Below are positions 36,232 through 44,070 of a DNA stretch of 64,000 nt, piece after piece. The translations under genes and the position numbers were made by a program. This stretch comes from Lentzea albidocapillata (GTDB lineage: Bacteria; Actinomycetota; Actinomycetes; Mycobacteriales; Pseudonocardiaceae): NCBI RefSeq assembly GCF_000719115.1, contig NZ_JOEA01000026.1:31353-95352 (forward strand). The letters are read 5' to 3'. Under the pieces are notes generated by a model. The model did not search any database. It was not told the origin of the DNA and saw nothing but the letters and a program-made list of their open reading frames with translations. Position 1 is the first letter of the stretch. The number at the start of each line of letters is the position of its first letter.

Positions 36232-37041
36232 GTGCCCACGGAGAAGGAACGGCTCGATGTGGTCGAGCCGCAGGTCGCCACGTTGATCAGTCACGTCGGT
36301 CAGATCACGGCGGAACTCGAGCGCGTCACGGCCCGGCTGACGGTGCTGGAGCGGCGGTTGTCCGGTGCCGGAGACGGGCCGCCGGCCGGACTCGACGCGG
36401 TGACCGGCGAGATCGAGCCGCTGGTCGATGCGCTGCGCAGGGGGTGGGATGCCGAGCAGGAGATCCTCGCTGATCCGGCTCGGGTCGCACTGAGGCAGGA
36501 GGTGCTGGAGTTCGACGGGCTCAAGGCCCGCCGCGACGACGCCAGGTCCAAACTGGACGGTGGGCGGGTGCCCCGGTTCGAGCGGGACGCGCTGTCGCAC
36601 GAGGTGCGCCAGATGGAGTGGCTGATCAACGCGAACGAGGCCAGTGCGCAGCGGGCCGCCGAGCGGCTGGAGGCCGACGAGGACGCCGTGGGGGAGGAGT
36701 GGCGCACCGAGGCCGTGCTCGCCGGGGACAAGGCTCGCGGTGAGATCAAGGACGCCGCCGCGCGCCGCATCTCCGAGGCGCTCTCGCAGTACGCGCGCAT
36801 GCCGGTGTGGTTCCGGGTCGGGCTGGGCGAGATCCCCACGCCGGACCCGTCGTTCTGGCTGGAGTCGGCGATCGCGGTGCTCGCGTACCGGCTGGAGTAC
36901 GGCGTCACGGACGCGGTCACGCCGCTGGGCACGCCGCCGTCCGCGGCGTCGGGCAGTGAGAACTGGGTCCGGCGCGCGAACGTCCACGCCGACATCACCG
37001 ACCGCCTGACGACGTTGGCCGCGACCTTCCACCTGCAGTAG
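36232..37041 (+). CDS. Coiled-coil protein of unknown function
   Basis: The start is uncertain; GTG 36,232 (269 residues) seems better than 36,142, since the longer version lacks a ribosome site and has an unrelated N-terminus. Heptads suggest a coiled coil at about residues 12-45 and again across the charged middle (ARRDDARSKLDGGRVPRFERDALSHEVRQMEW). The C-terminal half is helical (WFRVGLGEIPTPDPSFWLESAIAVLAYRLEYGVTD). No known domain is recognised. It is 39 bp upstream of an ArsR gene in the same direction. Confidence 0.6.
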   Translation: MPTEKERLDVVEPQVATLISHVGQITAELERVTARLTVLERRLSGAGDGPPAGLDAVTGEIEPLVDALRRGWDAEQEILADPARVALRQEVLEFDGLKARRDDARSKLDGGRVPRFERDALSHEVRQMEWLINANEASAQRAAERLEADEDAVGEEWRTEAVLAGDKARGEIKDAAARRISEALSQYARMPVWFRVGLGEIPTPDPSFWLESAIAVLAYRLEYGVTDAVTPLGTPPSAASGSENWVRRANVHADITDRLTTLAATFHLQ

Positions 37042-37047
37042 CCTGTT

Positions 37048-37067
37048 CTGCAACCGTCGGGTTGCAG
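37048..37067. promoter_or_regulatory. ArsR-type autoregulatory operator
   Basis: CTGCAACC-GTCG-GGTTGCAG has perfect 8-bp arms. It ends 13 bp before the GTG of the ArsR gene. Such placement fits negative autoregulation. Confidence 0.6.
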
Positions 37068-37080
37068 AAGAGGTGCGCGA

Positions 37081-37392
37081 GTGAGTCAGGTCGATGACGT
37101 CTTGGCCGCGCTTGCCGACCCGATGCGCCGGCGGATCCTCGACCTGGTCGCGGCGAAGGGTGCCGCGTCGGCGTCGGCGCTCGCCGCCGAACTGCCGGTG
37201 AGCCGGCAGGCGATCGTGAAACACCTGGCTGTGCTGGAGAAGGCGGAGCTGGTGGCGTCCGAGCGCGCCGGCCGGGAGAACAACTTCTCCGTCCGGTCGG
37301 GCGCGCTCGACGCCACCGCCTCCTGGATGGCCTCGCTCGCCTCCCAGTGGGACCAGCGGCTGGCCGTCATCAAGAAGATCGCTGAGTCATGA
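37081..37392 (+). CDS. ArsR-family transcriptional regulator
   Basis: This 103-residue winged-helix protein starts at GTG 37,081. LADPMRRRILDLVAAKGAASASALAAELPVSRQAIVKHLAVLEKAELVASERAGRENNFSVRS has the ArsR recognition helix and wing. The metal-binding ELCVCDL motif is absent. The sequence belongs to the non-metal group that often controls SRPBCC/AHSA1 genes, none of which follows here. A perfect palindrome precedes it. Its 3' end overlaps the convergent amidohydrolase gene by 23 bp. Confidence 0.85.
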   Translation: MSQVDDVLAALADPMRRRILDLVAAKGAASASALAAELPVSRQAIVKHLAVLEKAELVASERAGRENNFSVRSGALDATASWMASLASQWDQRLAVIKKIAES

Positions 37393-38905
37393 GGGTGCCG
37401 CCGACCATGGTGGCCAGCACGGGGATCTCCGCGATGGCGTCGCTCGTGCGCGGGTCCTCGCCGAGCACGACGAGGTCCGCGAGCTTGCCCGGGGTGAGGC
37501 TGCCCAGCACGTGCTCCTTGCGGCACGCGTAGGCGCCGCCGAGCGTGTACGCGCGGATCGCCTCCTCGACGGTGATCGCCTCGTCCGGCCCGACCGCCCG
37601 GCCACTGGACGACCTCCGGCGCACCATGAACTCGATGGCGCGCAACGGGGCTCCGTCCGCGACCGGCCGGTCCGAGCTGCCCGCGACGGTGATGCCGTGG
37701 TCGAGGAACGAACGCCCGCGGTACATCCACGGCGCCCGGCGCGGCCCCATGATCTCGCTGTAGTCGTCGCCGTAGGAGTGGAGGAACGCGGGCTGGACGA
37801 CGGGGACCACGCCGAGCGAGGCGATCCGGCCGAGCTGGTCCGGGCGGACGAGGCCGCAGTGCTCGATGCGGTGCCGTGCGTCGGCGCGCGGGCGTTGTCG
37901 TTGCGCTTCTTGGAGGGCGTCCAAGGTGAAGTCGATGGCCCTGTCGCCGATCGCGTGGACCGCGAGCTGCCAGCCGGCGTGGTGGCCGTCGGCGATCGCC
38001 GCCCGCATGGACCCCTCGGACTCGGCGAGCTGACCCGAGCCACCGGTCCCGAGGTACGGCTCGGACAACGCGGCCGTGCGCGCCATCATGCCGCCGTCGG
38101 TCCACAGCTTCAGGGCTCCCAACGACAGCATGTCGTCGCCGAATCCGGTGTGCAGGCCGAGGTCGATCGCCCGCGGAACCCCGTCGGACGGGTCAGCGGT
38201 CACGTCGTGCAGGACGTGCGCGGACACCATGAGCTGCACACGGATCGGCAGCTGGGCGCGTTGGTACGCGGCGGCTTCGAGCGGGCTGCTGGCGATCAGG
38301 CCCGCGCCGATGCCGGCCTCCGCACACATCGTGACGCCCTCGGACAGCACCTGACGGGCGCTCTCGTGCAGTTCGGCGGTGATCTCGCCGAGCGAGTACG
38401 GCAGCCGCAACGTGCGAGCGGCCAGTTGCTCGTTCTCGGTCAGCCAGCCGTCGCTCGTGATCCCCGGAAGTCGCTTCAGCACCACGGAGTTCACGACGCA
38501 CGCGTGCCCGGACAGGTCGGCGACGTACACCGGCCTGCCGCCGCTGACCCGGTCGAGGTCCAGCGCGGTGAGGGGACGGTCCATGGCCCGGCGGTCGTAG
38601 CCGGACGCCTCGACCCAGCCCGTGCCGGGAGCATCGGTGAGACGGTCGAGGATCCGGGAGACCGTCGTCAGGCCGGTGATGTCGATCGTGCGGCGGCCGT
38701 TCCACGCCAGGTGCGTGTGGGCGTCGATGAAACCGGGCAGCACCACGGCTCCGCCCAGGTCGACGGTCTCGGCGGCGGGCAGGTCCGCGACCTGCTCGTC
38801 CAGTCCCGCGATGCGGCCCTGCCAGATGCCGATCGTGTGCGCGGCGGGGCGTGCCGGGTCCATCGTGATGGCCCGGCAGCCCGTCAGCTTGAGATCCAGT
38901 TTCAC
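37370..38905 (-). CDS. YtcJ-like metal-dependent amidohydrolase
   Basis: This 511-residue protein has the amidohydrolase_3 layout: LPGFIDAHTHLAWNG (HxH metal ligands), LAVHAIGDRAIDFTLDAL, RHRIEHCGLVRPDQL and VAGSSDRPVADGAPLRAIEF with the late Asp. It should hydrolyse an amide or imidate with zinc. The start codon GTG overlaps the stop of the ornithine hydroxylase gene (GTGA), so it lies in the iron-regulated transcript. Why an amidohydrolase should accompany a siderophore hydroxylase is unclear. It could process a hydroxamate or formamide. Confidence 0.85.
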   Translation of the reverse strand: MKLDLKLTGCRAITMDPARPAAHTIGIWQGRIAGLDEQVADLPAAETVDLGGAVVLPGFIDAHTHLAWNGRRTIDITGLTTVSRILDRLTDAPGTGWVEASGYDRRAMDRPLTALDLDRVSGGRPVYVADLSGHACVVNSVVLKRLPGITSDGWLTENEQLAARTLRLPYSLGEITAELHESARQVLSEGVTMCAEAGIGAGLIASSPLEAAAYQRAQLPIRVQLMVSAHVLHDVTADPSDGVPRAIDLGLHTGFGDDMLSLGALKLWTDGGMMARTAALSEPYLGTGGSGQLAESEGSMRAAIADGHHAGWQLAVHAIGDRAIDFTLDALQEAQRQRPRADARHRIEHCGLVRPDQLGRIASLGVVPVVQPAFLHSYGDDYSEIMGPRRAPWMYRGRSFLDHGITVAGSSDRPVADGAPLRAIEFMVRRRSSSGRAVGPDEAITVEEAIRAYTLGGAYACRKEHVLGSLTPGKLADLVVLGEDPRTSDAIAEIPVLATMVGGTLMTQRSS

Positions 38906-40152
38906 GCGGTCGCGAGGACCGGCACAGGAGTGTTGGTCAGCACGGACGTCAGGATCTCACCTGAGCGCACCGCTACGTTGGACAGCAGCGACGACGTGAT
39001 GCCGTGCGAGTGCTCAGTGCCGCCCTGCAGGTAGATGCCGCCCTTGAGCGACGTCTGCACGCGGTAGTCACGGCCCACGACGAGACGACCCGTCTCGTCC
39101 CGGGAGCAGGTCTCGTCGAGCGCACCGAGCACCGGCGCGGCTTCGTCGTAGCCGGTCGCGAGCAGCACGAGGTCGGTGTCGACGAACTCCTGCTCACCGG
39201 TGACGAGCGACTGGATCACCGCACGCGCGCCGTCCGCCGACTCCTCGACCGCGACGAGCCGGGTCATCTTCATCATCTTGAGTCGCTCGGTGCCCAGCAC
39301 CTTCTCCTGGTACTCGGTGCGGTAGAGCTGCGCGATCAGGTCGACGTCGACCACGGAGTAGTTGGTGTTGCGGTGGTAGTCCATCAACCGCTGCTTCACG
39401 GCGTCCGGGGCGTCGAAGTAGTGGTCGACGGCCTCGGGGTCGAAGATCCGGTTCGCGAACGAGCTGTCGTCCGCGGGGGAGTAGCCGTAGCGGGAGAACA
39501 CCGAGCACACCTCGGCGCCGGGGAACTCGCGGTGCAGGTATGCCACGGTCTCCGCGGCGCTCTGCCCGGCACCGACGACGACACAACGCTTCGGGTCCTT
39601 CAGCGTGCCGACGCGGTGCAGGAACTCGCTGTTGTGCCACACGCGGTCCGACAACGCGATGCCCTCGGGCACGGTCGGGCGCAGTCCGGTCGCGAAGACG
39701 AGGTTGCGGGCGTGGTACACGTCACCCGTGGCCGTTGTCACCTCGAACAGGTTGTCCTGGATCGCTTCCACGCCAACGGCTTCGGTGCCGTAGGTGACCA
39801 TGTCGTCGACCTGGGCGGCGGCCCACTCGAAGTAGTCGTGGAACTCGACGCGCAGCGGGAACAGGTTCTTGTGGTTGACGAAGTCGATCAGCCGGCCGCG
39901 GTCCCGCAGGTAGCAGAGGAACGAGAAGCGGCTGGTGGGGTTCCGCATGGTGACGAGGTCCTTGAGGAACGACACCTGCATGGTGGCGTCGTCCAGGAGC
40001 ATGCCCCGATGCCAGCCGAACGCCTGCTGGCGTTCCAGGAACACCGCGGTGACAGGGGTTTCGGCCTGCTCGTTGTGCTCGGTCAGAGCGATGGCGAGCG
40101 CCAGGTTCGAGGGACCGAACCCGATACCGACGATGTCGTAGATCGGATGCAT
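38902..40152 (-). CDS. L-ornithine N5-hydroxylase for hydroxamate siderophores
   Basis: This protein of about 416 residues starts at ATG 40,152 (an alternative ATG is at 40,158). Family motifs of SidA/PvdA/CchB enzymes are present: YDIVGIGFGPSNLALAIAL (FAD), MQVSFLKDLVTMRNPTSRFSFLCYL, KRCVVVGAGQSAAETVAYLHREF (NADPH) and NTNYSVVDVDLI, ATGYDEAAPVL. It hydroxylates the side-chain amine of ornithine. The formyltransferase is encoded divergently, and two iron boxes lie between. The known use of the pair is N5-formyl-N5-hydroxyornithine, as in coelichelin. No NRPS gene is visible in this window. Confidence 0.9.
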   Translation of the reverse strand: MHPIYDIVGIGFGPSNLALAIALTEHNEQAETPVTAVFLERQQAFGWHRGMLLDDATMQVSFLKDLVTMRNPTSRFSFLCYLRDRGRLIDFVNHKNLFPLRVEFHDYFEWAAAQVDDMVTYGTEAVGVEAIQDNLFEVTTATGDVYHARNLVFATGLRPTVPEGIALSDRVWHNSEFLHRVGTLKDPKRCVVVGAGQSAAETVAYLHREFPGAEVCSVFSRYGYSPADDSSFANRIFDPEAVDHYFDAPDAVKQRLMDYHRNTNYSVVDVDLIAQLYRTEYQEKVLGTERLKMMKMTRLVAVEESADGARAVIQSLVTGEQEFVDTDLVLLATGYDEAAPVLGALDETCSRDETGRLVVGRDYRVQTSLKGGIYLQGGTEHSHGITSSLLSNVAVRSGEILTSVLTNTPVPVLATA

Positions 40153-40163
40153 GAGCACCGAAC

Positions 40164-40182
40164 TTAGGGCAGCCTAAGCTAC
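40164..40182 (-). promoter_or_regulatory. Iron box in front of the ornithine hydroxylase
   Basis: TTAGGGCAGCCTAAGCTAC fits the IdeR/DmdR1 box TTAGGTTAGGCTAACCTAA at most symmetric positions. It lies 11 bp before the hydroxylase start, so iron-loaded repressor would block the promoter. Confidence 0.7.
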
Positions 40183-40198
40183 CTGCGCAAGCCATCAG

Positions 40199-40217
40199 TT
40201 AGGTTAGCCTGACCGTA
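40199..40217 (+). promoter_or_regulatory. Iron box in front of the formyltransferase
   Basis: TTAGGTTAGCCTGACCGTA is a strong IdeR/DmdR1-type box (first 11 bases nearly consensus). It is 29 bp upstream of the formyltransferase start, which has a GAAGGAGGA ribosome site. Confidence 0.8.
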
Positions 40218-40245
40218 TCGCACCTAAGTGAAGGAGGACACCCCC

Positions 40246-41193
40246 ATGAGGGTCGTCATGTTCGGGTTCCAGACCTGGGGTCATCGCACCCTGCAGGCAC
40301 TTTTGGCGTCCGAGCACGAGGTCGTCCTGGTGGTGACCCACCCCAAGGGTGAGGGCGTGTACGAGAAGGTCTGGAGCGATTCGGTCGAGGACCTGGCCCG
40401 CGAGAACGGCGTCGAGGTCGTCGTCCGCGAACGCCCGGAGGACCAGGAACTGTTCGACGCGCTCAAGGCCGCCGAGCCCGACGTGATCGTCGCCTGCAAC
40501 TGGCGGACGTGGATCCCGCCGCAGGTCTTCGCGCTGCCCAAGCACGGCACGCTGAACGTGCACGACTCGCTGCTGCCGAAGTACGCGGGCTTCTCGCCGT
40601 TGATCTGGGCGCTTCTCAACGACGAGAAGGAAGTCGGCGTGACGGCGCACATGATGGACGACACGCTCGACGCCGGCGACATCGTGCTGCAGCGCTCGGT
40701 CCCGGTCGGCCCGCGCGACACCACGGCCGTGCTGTTCGAGAAGACGCTGGAGCTCTTCGGCCCGATCACGGTCGACGGCCTCGCCGAGATCGCGTCCGGC
40801 CGCACGGACTTCCAGAAGCAGGACCGTTCACAGGCCTCGTTCTTCCACAAGCGCGCCGAAGAAGACCTGCGCATCGACTTCACCTGGACCGCCGAGGAGC
40901 TGGACCGCCTGGTGCGAGCGCAGTGCGCGCCGTACCCCAGCGCGTTCTGCTTCCACCGCGGCCAACGTCTGGAGATCATCGAGGCGGACGTCTCGGGCGA
41001 GGTCTACGGCGGCACTCCCGGCCGGATCTTCTACCGCGAGGGCGACGGCGTGACGATCGTCGCCGGCACCGAGGCCCGTCGCGGCAAGAGCAAGGCGTTG
41101 CTGGTCAAGAAGGTTCGTACCGCCGATGGCACCGAACTCAAGGCGCACGAGTACTTCAAGCACATGGGTGGCTACCTGACCTCGCGTCCGTAG
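40246..41193 (+). CDS. N5-hydroxyornithine formyltransferase
   Basis: The start at ATG 40,246 after GAAGGAGGA gives 315 residues. It resembles methionyl-tRNA formyltransferase, with the catalytic Asn-His-Asp arrangement LNVHDSLLPKYAGFSPLIWALL and HMMDDTLDAGDIVLQ. It uses N10-formyl-tetrahydrofolate. The divergent ornithine hydroxylase and the two iron boxes show that it works on hydroxyornithine, like CchA, rather than on initiator tRNA. The C-terminal domain is of OB type. Confidence 0.85.
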   Translation: MRVVMFGFQTWGHRTLQALLASEHEVVLVVTHPKGEGVYEKVWSDSVEDLARENGVEVVVRERPEDQELFDALKAAEPDVIVACNWRTWIPPQVFALPKHGTLNVHDSLLPKYAGFSPLIWALLNDEKEVGVTAHMMDDTLDAGDIVLQRSVPVGPRDTTAVLFEKTLELFGPITVDGLAEIASGRTDFQKQDRSQASFFHKRAEEDLRIDFTWTAEELDRLVRAQCAPYPSAFCFHRGQRLEIIEADVSGEVYGGTPGRIFYREGDGVTIVAGTEARRGKSKALLVKKVRTADGTELKAHEYFKHMGGYLTSRP

Positions 41194-41256
41194 CTCCGAC
41201 ACGCTGTTCACGGGCCGGGTGACCGGTCCGTGATCAGCATGGTCGATCATGGGCGC

Positions 41257-41898
41257 ATGAATCGCGCGGCGGTGACGTCACTGGTGGTCTTCGTGCTGCT
41301 CGTGGCGGTCGGCTGGTACCTCACGAATCTTCAGTCACCCCAGGAGAATCCGCCCACCACGCCCGCGCCCGTTCCGGCCGGTTCGGCGGACCTCGCCGCC
41401 CTGAAGATCGCGCCCGAGGGCAAGATGGCCGGCTACAGCCGCGACCGCTTCCCGCACTGGGCCTCGCAGGGGAACTCCTGTGACACCAGGGAGATCGTGC
41501 TGCAGCGCCAGGGTGCCGACGTGAAGGCGGACAAGGACTGCAAGGCGACCTCGGGCACCTGGAACAGCGTCTACGACGGCGTGGTGATCAAGGAGGCCGG
41601 TGAGATCGACATCGACCACACCGTGCCGCTCGCCGAAGCGTGGCGTTCGGGCGCCGACAAGTGGACCGACGACGAGCGCAAGGCGTTCGCCAACGACCTC
41701 GGCGGCATCCAGCTGATCGCGGTGACCGCGAAGTCCAACCGCTCCAAGGGTGATCAGGACCCGGCGAAGTGGAAGCCGCCGGTCGCGGCGTACGGGTGCA
41801 CGTACGCGCGGCACTGGATCTCGGTGAAGATCAGCTACAAGCTGACCGTGGACCAGCCGGAGCACGACGCGCTGGCCGCGTTGCTCAAAACCTGTTGA
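41257..41898 (+). CDS. Exported or membrane-anchored HNH-type nuclease, GmrSD C-terminal/DUF1524-like
   Basis: The start at ATG 41,257 gives 213 residues. A single hydrophobic segment (VTSLVVFVLLVAVGWYLTNL) and a Pro/Thr linker lead to a domain with the nuclease core GEIDIDHTVPLAEAWRSGA, in which DxDHxVPLA is the His-Me-finger signature. The domain ends with AVTAKSNRSKGDQDPAKWKPP and paired cysteines. It should cut DNA outside the cell, perhaps for nutrient scavenging. A hairpin follows the gene. Confidence 0.82.
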   Translation: MNRAAVTSLVVFVLLVAVGWYLTNLQSPQENPPTTPAPVPAGSADLAALKIAPEGKMAGYSRDRFPHWASQGNSCDTREIVLQRQGADVKADKDCKATSGTWNSVYDGVVIKEAGEIDIDHTVPLAEAWRSGADKWTDDERKAFANDLGGIQLIAVTAKSNRSKGDQDPAKWKPPVAAYGCTYARHWISVKISYKLTVDQPEHDALAALLKTC

Positions 41899-41916
41899 TC
41901 GCACTGGCGCGCTGCT

Positions 41917-41953
41917 GACGACACGGCCCGACCCCCAGACGGGCCGCGTCGTC
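41917..41953. terminator. Bidirectional terminator hairpin
   Basis: GACGAC-a-CGGCCCG pairs with CGGGCCG-c-GTCGTC across a 9-nt loop. It lies between the convergent nuclease gene and the next minus-strand gene, so it can serve both. Confidence 0.7.
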
Positions 41954-41961
41954 TCATCGCC

Positions 41962-42642
41962 CTACCCGACCTGAACGGACTCGAACAGGCCGGACAGCTT
42001 CCAGTGCGTCACGTACCCCATCGCCTCGGCGGCGATCAGCACGTCGAGCTTCCCGAGGTTCGTGCGCGCCGGCATCTGGTACGCCTTGCCGCGCCGCGCG
42101 TCGAGCACCATCGGGATGGCGCCGGGCAGCGTGTCCGCGACCGTGTGCTGCAGGATCCGCAGCCCGACGTTGGCCGCCTCCCTGGTCAGCGGCACCTCCT
42201 TGGTGTGCACGAGCACCGCGTACGTCGTGCCGTCCTTCTTGCGCAGCCCCAGGTGCGGCCGCACCTTCAAGGTCAGCTCGCCGGCGCGGTAGGTGGCGCC
42301 CTCCACCGGCACCCCCGTCGCCTTGCACGACGCCAGCCAGGGCAGGAAGCCGTCGGCGATCTCCTCGAACGCCCGCGGCTGCCCCGTGCGGTTGGCGTTC
42401 ATGATCGCCTTCTTGAGCTCGATCTCGGGTTCGGTCGAGTTGACCGCTCGTCGCATGGCGTCGCGGATCGGGTTGTAGAACCCGCACACCCGCGTATCGG
42501 AGGCCAGGTACATCCCCCGCTGTTCCGACACGATGTTGATGCGCCCACGCTGACCGCTCATGACGTACTCGGTGAACGACAGTGCGGTGACGCTGACGTT
42601 GTTGTCCGGCAACGTTTTCTCCCCTCGTACCGCGAGCTTCAC
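41962..42642 (-). CDS. Protein of unknown function
   Basis: This 226-residue protein has a compact mixed alpha/beta pattern. Segments such as GRINIVSEQRGMYLASDTRVCGFYNPIRDAMRRAVNS, AFEEIADGFLPWLASC, TLKVRPHLGLRKKDGTTYAVLVHTKEVPL and IPMVLDARRGKAYQMP look conserved. The alternation of strands with acidic and basic residues resembles a nuclease-like or restriction-endonuclease-like core (for example KVRPHLGL...AVLVHTKE), but no motif was established. It is alone on its strand. A palindrome and small hairpin lie upstream. Confidence 0.6.
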   Translation of the reverse strand: MKLAVRGEKTLPDNNVSVTALSFTEYVMSGQRGRINIVSEQRGMYLASDTRVCGFYNPIRDAMRRAVNSTEPEIELKKAIMNANRTGQPRAFEEIADGFLPWLASCKATGVPVEGATYRAGELTLKVRPHLGLRKKDGTTYAVLVHTKEVPLTREAANVGLRILQHTVADTLPGAIPMVLDARRGKAYQMPARTNLGKLDVLIAAEAMGYVTHWKLSGLFESVQVG

Positions 42643-42714
42643 CTGACGTTATCCGAGAGGTCTGACAGAAACGGGACTGCTCCGAACGGCGCAACGGTTA
42701 CGTAGCGTTGAACG

Positions 42715-42758
42715 GTCACCTGAGTGGGTGACACGCAGAGTTGCGACCTAGATCGCAA
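42715..42758. promoter_or_regulatory. Palindromes in the 286-bp gap before two divergent genes
   Basis: GTCACC-TGAGTG-GGTGAC (42,715-42,732) and TTGCGA-CCTAGA-TCGCAA (42,741-42,758) are perfect inverted repeats. The rest of the gap, 42,643-42,928, shows no gene; a ribosome site for the next gene lies near 42,914. Confidence 0.4.
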
Positions 42759-42928
42759 TCGATAAACGGATGGTGACGGACCGGCAACCGATCATGCGGA
42801 TGACCGTTCGTCTGCCGTTCGCCGACGCTGATCGAACGCTCACCGCAAGACCAGCGGAAGTAACACTCCGTAGAAGATCAACTCAGGAGAATGGGTTTCG
42901 GCAGGAGGAATCACGGCGAGGGAGCACG

Positions 42929-43186
42929 ATGGCGGTCAAGGCGGAGCGTTCACCCGACAGAGCGGGTGACGTGGAGGTTCCGCAGCCTCGGCAGCTGGAG
43001 AGGTGGCTGGTCCGCCCCGGCAACTGGCCGCACGCGATGCAGGTGACGATCATCCTCGTGCTGATCGCACTGCTGCTGTGGGCCATCGCCGTCACGCTCG
43101 GCCCCGACCAGGCCTTCGTCGTCGGCTCCGCGGGCATCGCGGCCAAGCTGATCTGCATGTACCTCGACACCCGCGTCCAGAACTAA
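42929..43186 (+). CDS. Small membrane protein
   Basis: This 85-residue protein starts at ATG 42,929 after AGGGAG. The N-terminal 35 residues are charged and cytosolic, followed by two hydrophobic helices (VTIILVLIALLLWAIAVTL and AFVVGSAGIAAKLICMYL). No family was recognised. Its stop overlaps the DUF2277 gene by 4 bp on the opposite strand. Confidence 0.65.
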   Translation: MAVKAERSPDRAGDVEVPQPRQLERWLVRPGNWPHAMQVTIILVLIALLLWAIAVTLGPDQAFVVGSAGIAAKLICMYLDTRVQN

Positions 43187-43452
43187 CCGCCGTAGCGCTC
43201 CGCCGCGCGTGCCTTGGCCTTCGCCGCCTCGATCTCACGGTCCTTCGGCGGCGCCGTGGTCACCAGCGCGTCGAGCAGTTCCTGCGTCGCCGCCGCCACG
43301 GCCGCGACCGCCTTGTCGAAGGCGGCCTGGTTCGCCGCGGACGGTTTCGTGGCCCCGCCGACCTTCCGCACGTACTGCAGCGCGGCGGCCTGCACCTCGT
43401 CGGACGTGGCGGGCGGTTCGAAGTTGTGGAGCACCCGGATGTTTCGGCACAT
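43183..43452 (-). CDS. DUF2277 family protein
   Basis: This 89-residue protein matches the family closely: MCRNIRVLHNFEPPATSDEVQAAALQYVRKVGGATKPS, followed by AATQELLDALVTTAPPKDREIEAAKAKARAAERYGG. The conserved Cys2 and Arg3 are present. The family is widespread in actinobacteria and has no assigned function. It lies 7 bp downstream of the XRE/cupin regulator gene. Confidence 0.85.
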   Translation of the reverse strand: MCRNIRVLHNFEPPATSDEVQAAALQYVRKVGGATKPSAANQAAFDKAVAAVAAATQELLDALVTTAPPKDREIEAAKAKARAAERYGG

Positions 43453-43459
43453 GCCTCCA

Positions 43460-44020
43460 CTATGACCTGTTCGGCGGCGCCGCGCGGGTGTGGATGCGTT
43501 CTCCCTGCTTGCCGAAGAGGCTGATGATCTCGGCGGGCCTGCCGTCCGCGCTGCTGAAGCTGTGCGGCTGCCGGCAGTCGAACTCGGCCACCTCGCCCGC
43601 GCGCAGCACGATCTCCTTGTCGCCGAGCCGCATCCGGATCCGCCCGCTCAGCACGTAGAACCACTCGTAGCCCTCGTGCACGCGCGGTTCGTGCAGCTCC
43701 GGGTCCGTGATGATCATCTTCCACGCCTGCAGTGGCCCGATCGACCTGGTCAGCGGGATGCCGACGCGGCCGTGATCGAGCTGGCGAGGCTTCATCGCGA
43801 CGCGCGGATCGCCCACCTCGGGCGCGCCGACCAGGTCGTCCAGGGTCACCTGGTAGGTCCGCGACAACGGCAGCAGCAGCTCCAGTGTCGGCTTGCGCTG
43901 GTCGGTCTCCAGGCGCGACAGCGTCGACTTCGAGATGCCCGTCATCTCGGACAACGCCGCCAGCGTCAGGTCGTGCTCGGCCCGCAACGCGGCGAGCCGT
44001 TGCCCCACGGTTGTTGCCAT
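43460..44020 (-). CDS. XRE-type regulator with cupin sensor domain
   Basis: This 186-residue protein has an N-terminal HTH (QRLAALRAEHDLTLAALSEMTGISKSTLSRLETDQRKPTLELLLPLSRTYQ). The C-terminal cupin has the metal/ligand motif HEPRVHEGYEWFYVLSGRIRMRLGDKEIVLRAGEVAEFDCRQPHSF. It is divergent from the flavoprotein below, which is its likely target, with only 50 bp between. The ligand is unknown. Confidence 0.87.
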   Translation of the reverse strand: MATTVGQRLAALRAEHDLTLAALSEMTGISKSTLSRLETDQRKPTLELLLPLSRTYQVTLDDLVGAPEVGDPRVAMKPRQLDHGRVGIPLTRSIGPLQAWKMIITDPELHEPRVHEGYEWFYVLSGRIRMRLGDKEIVLRAGEVAEFDCRQPHSFSSADGRPAEIISLFGKQGERIHTRAAPPNRS

Positions 44021-44070
44021 AACAGCAACTTACTTTGCCAAAACTGGACTGTCGACCGCACTCTTGGACC

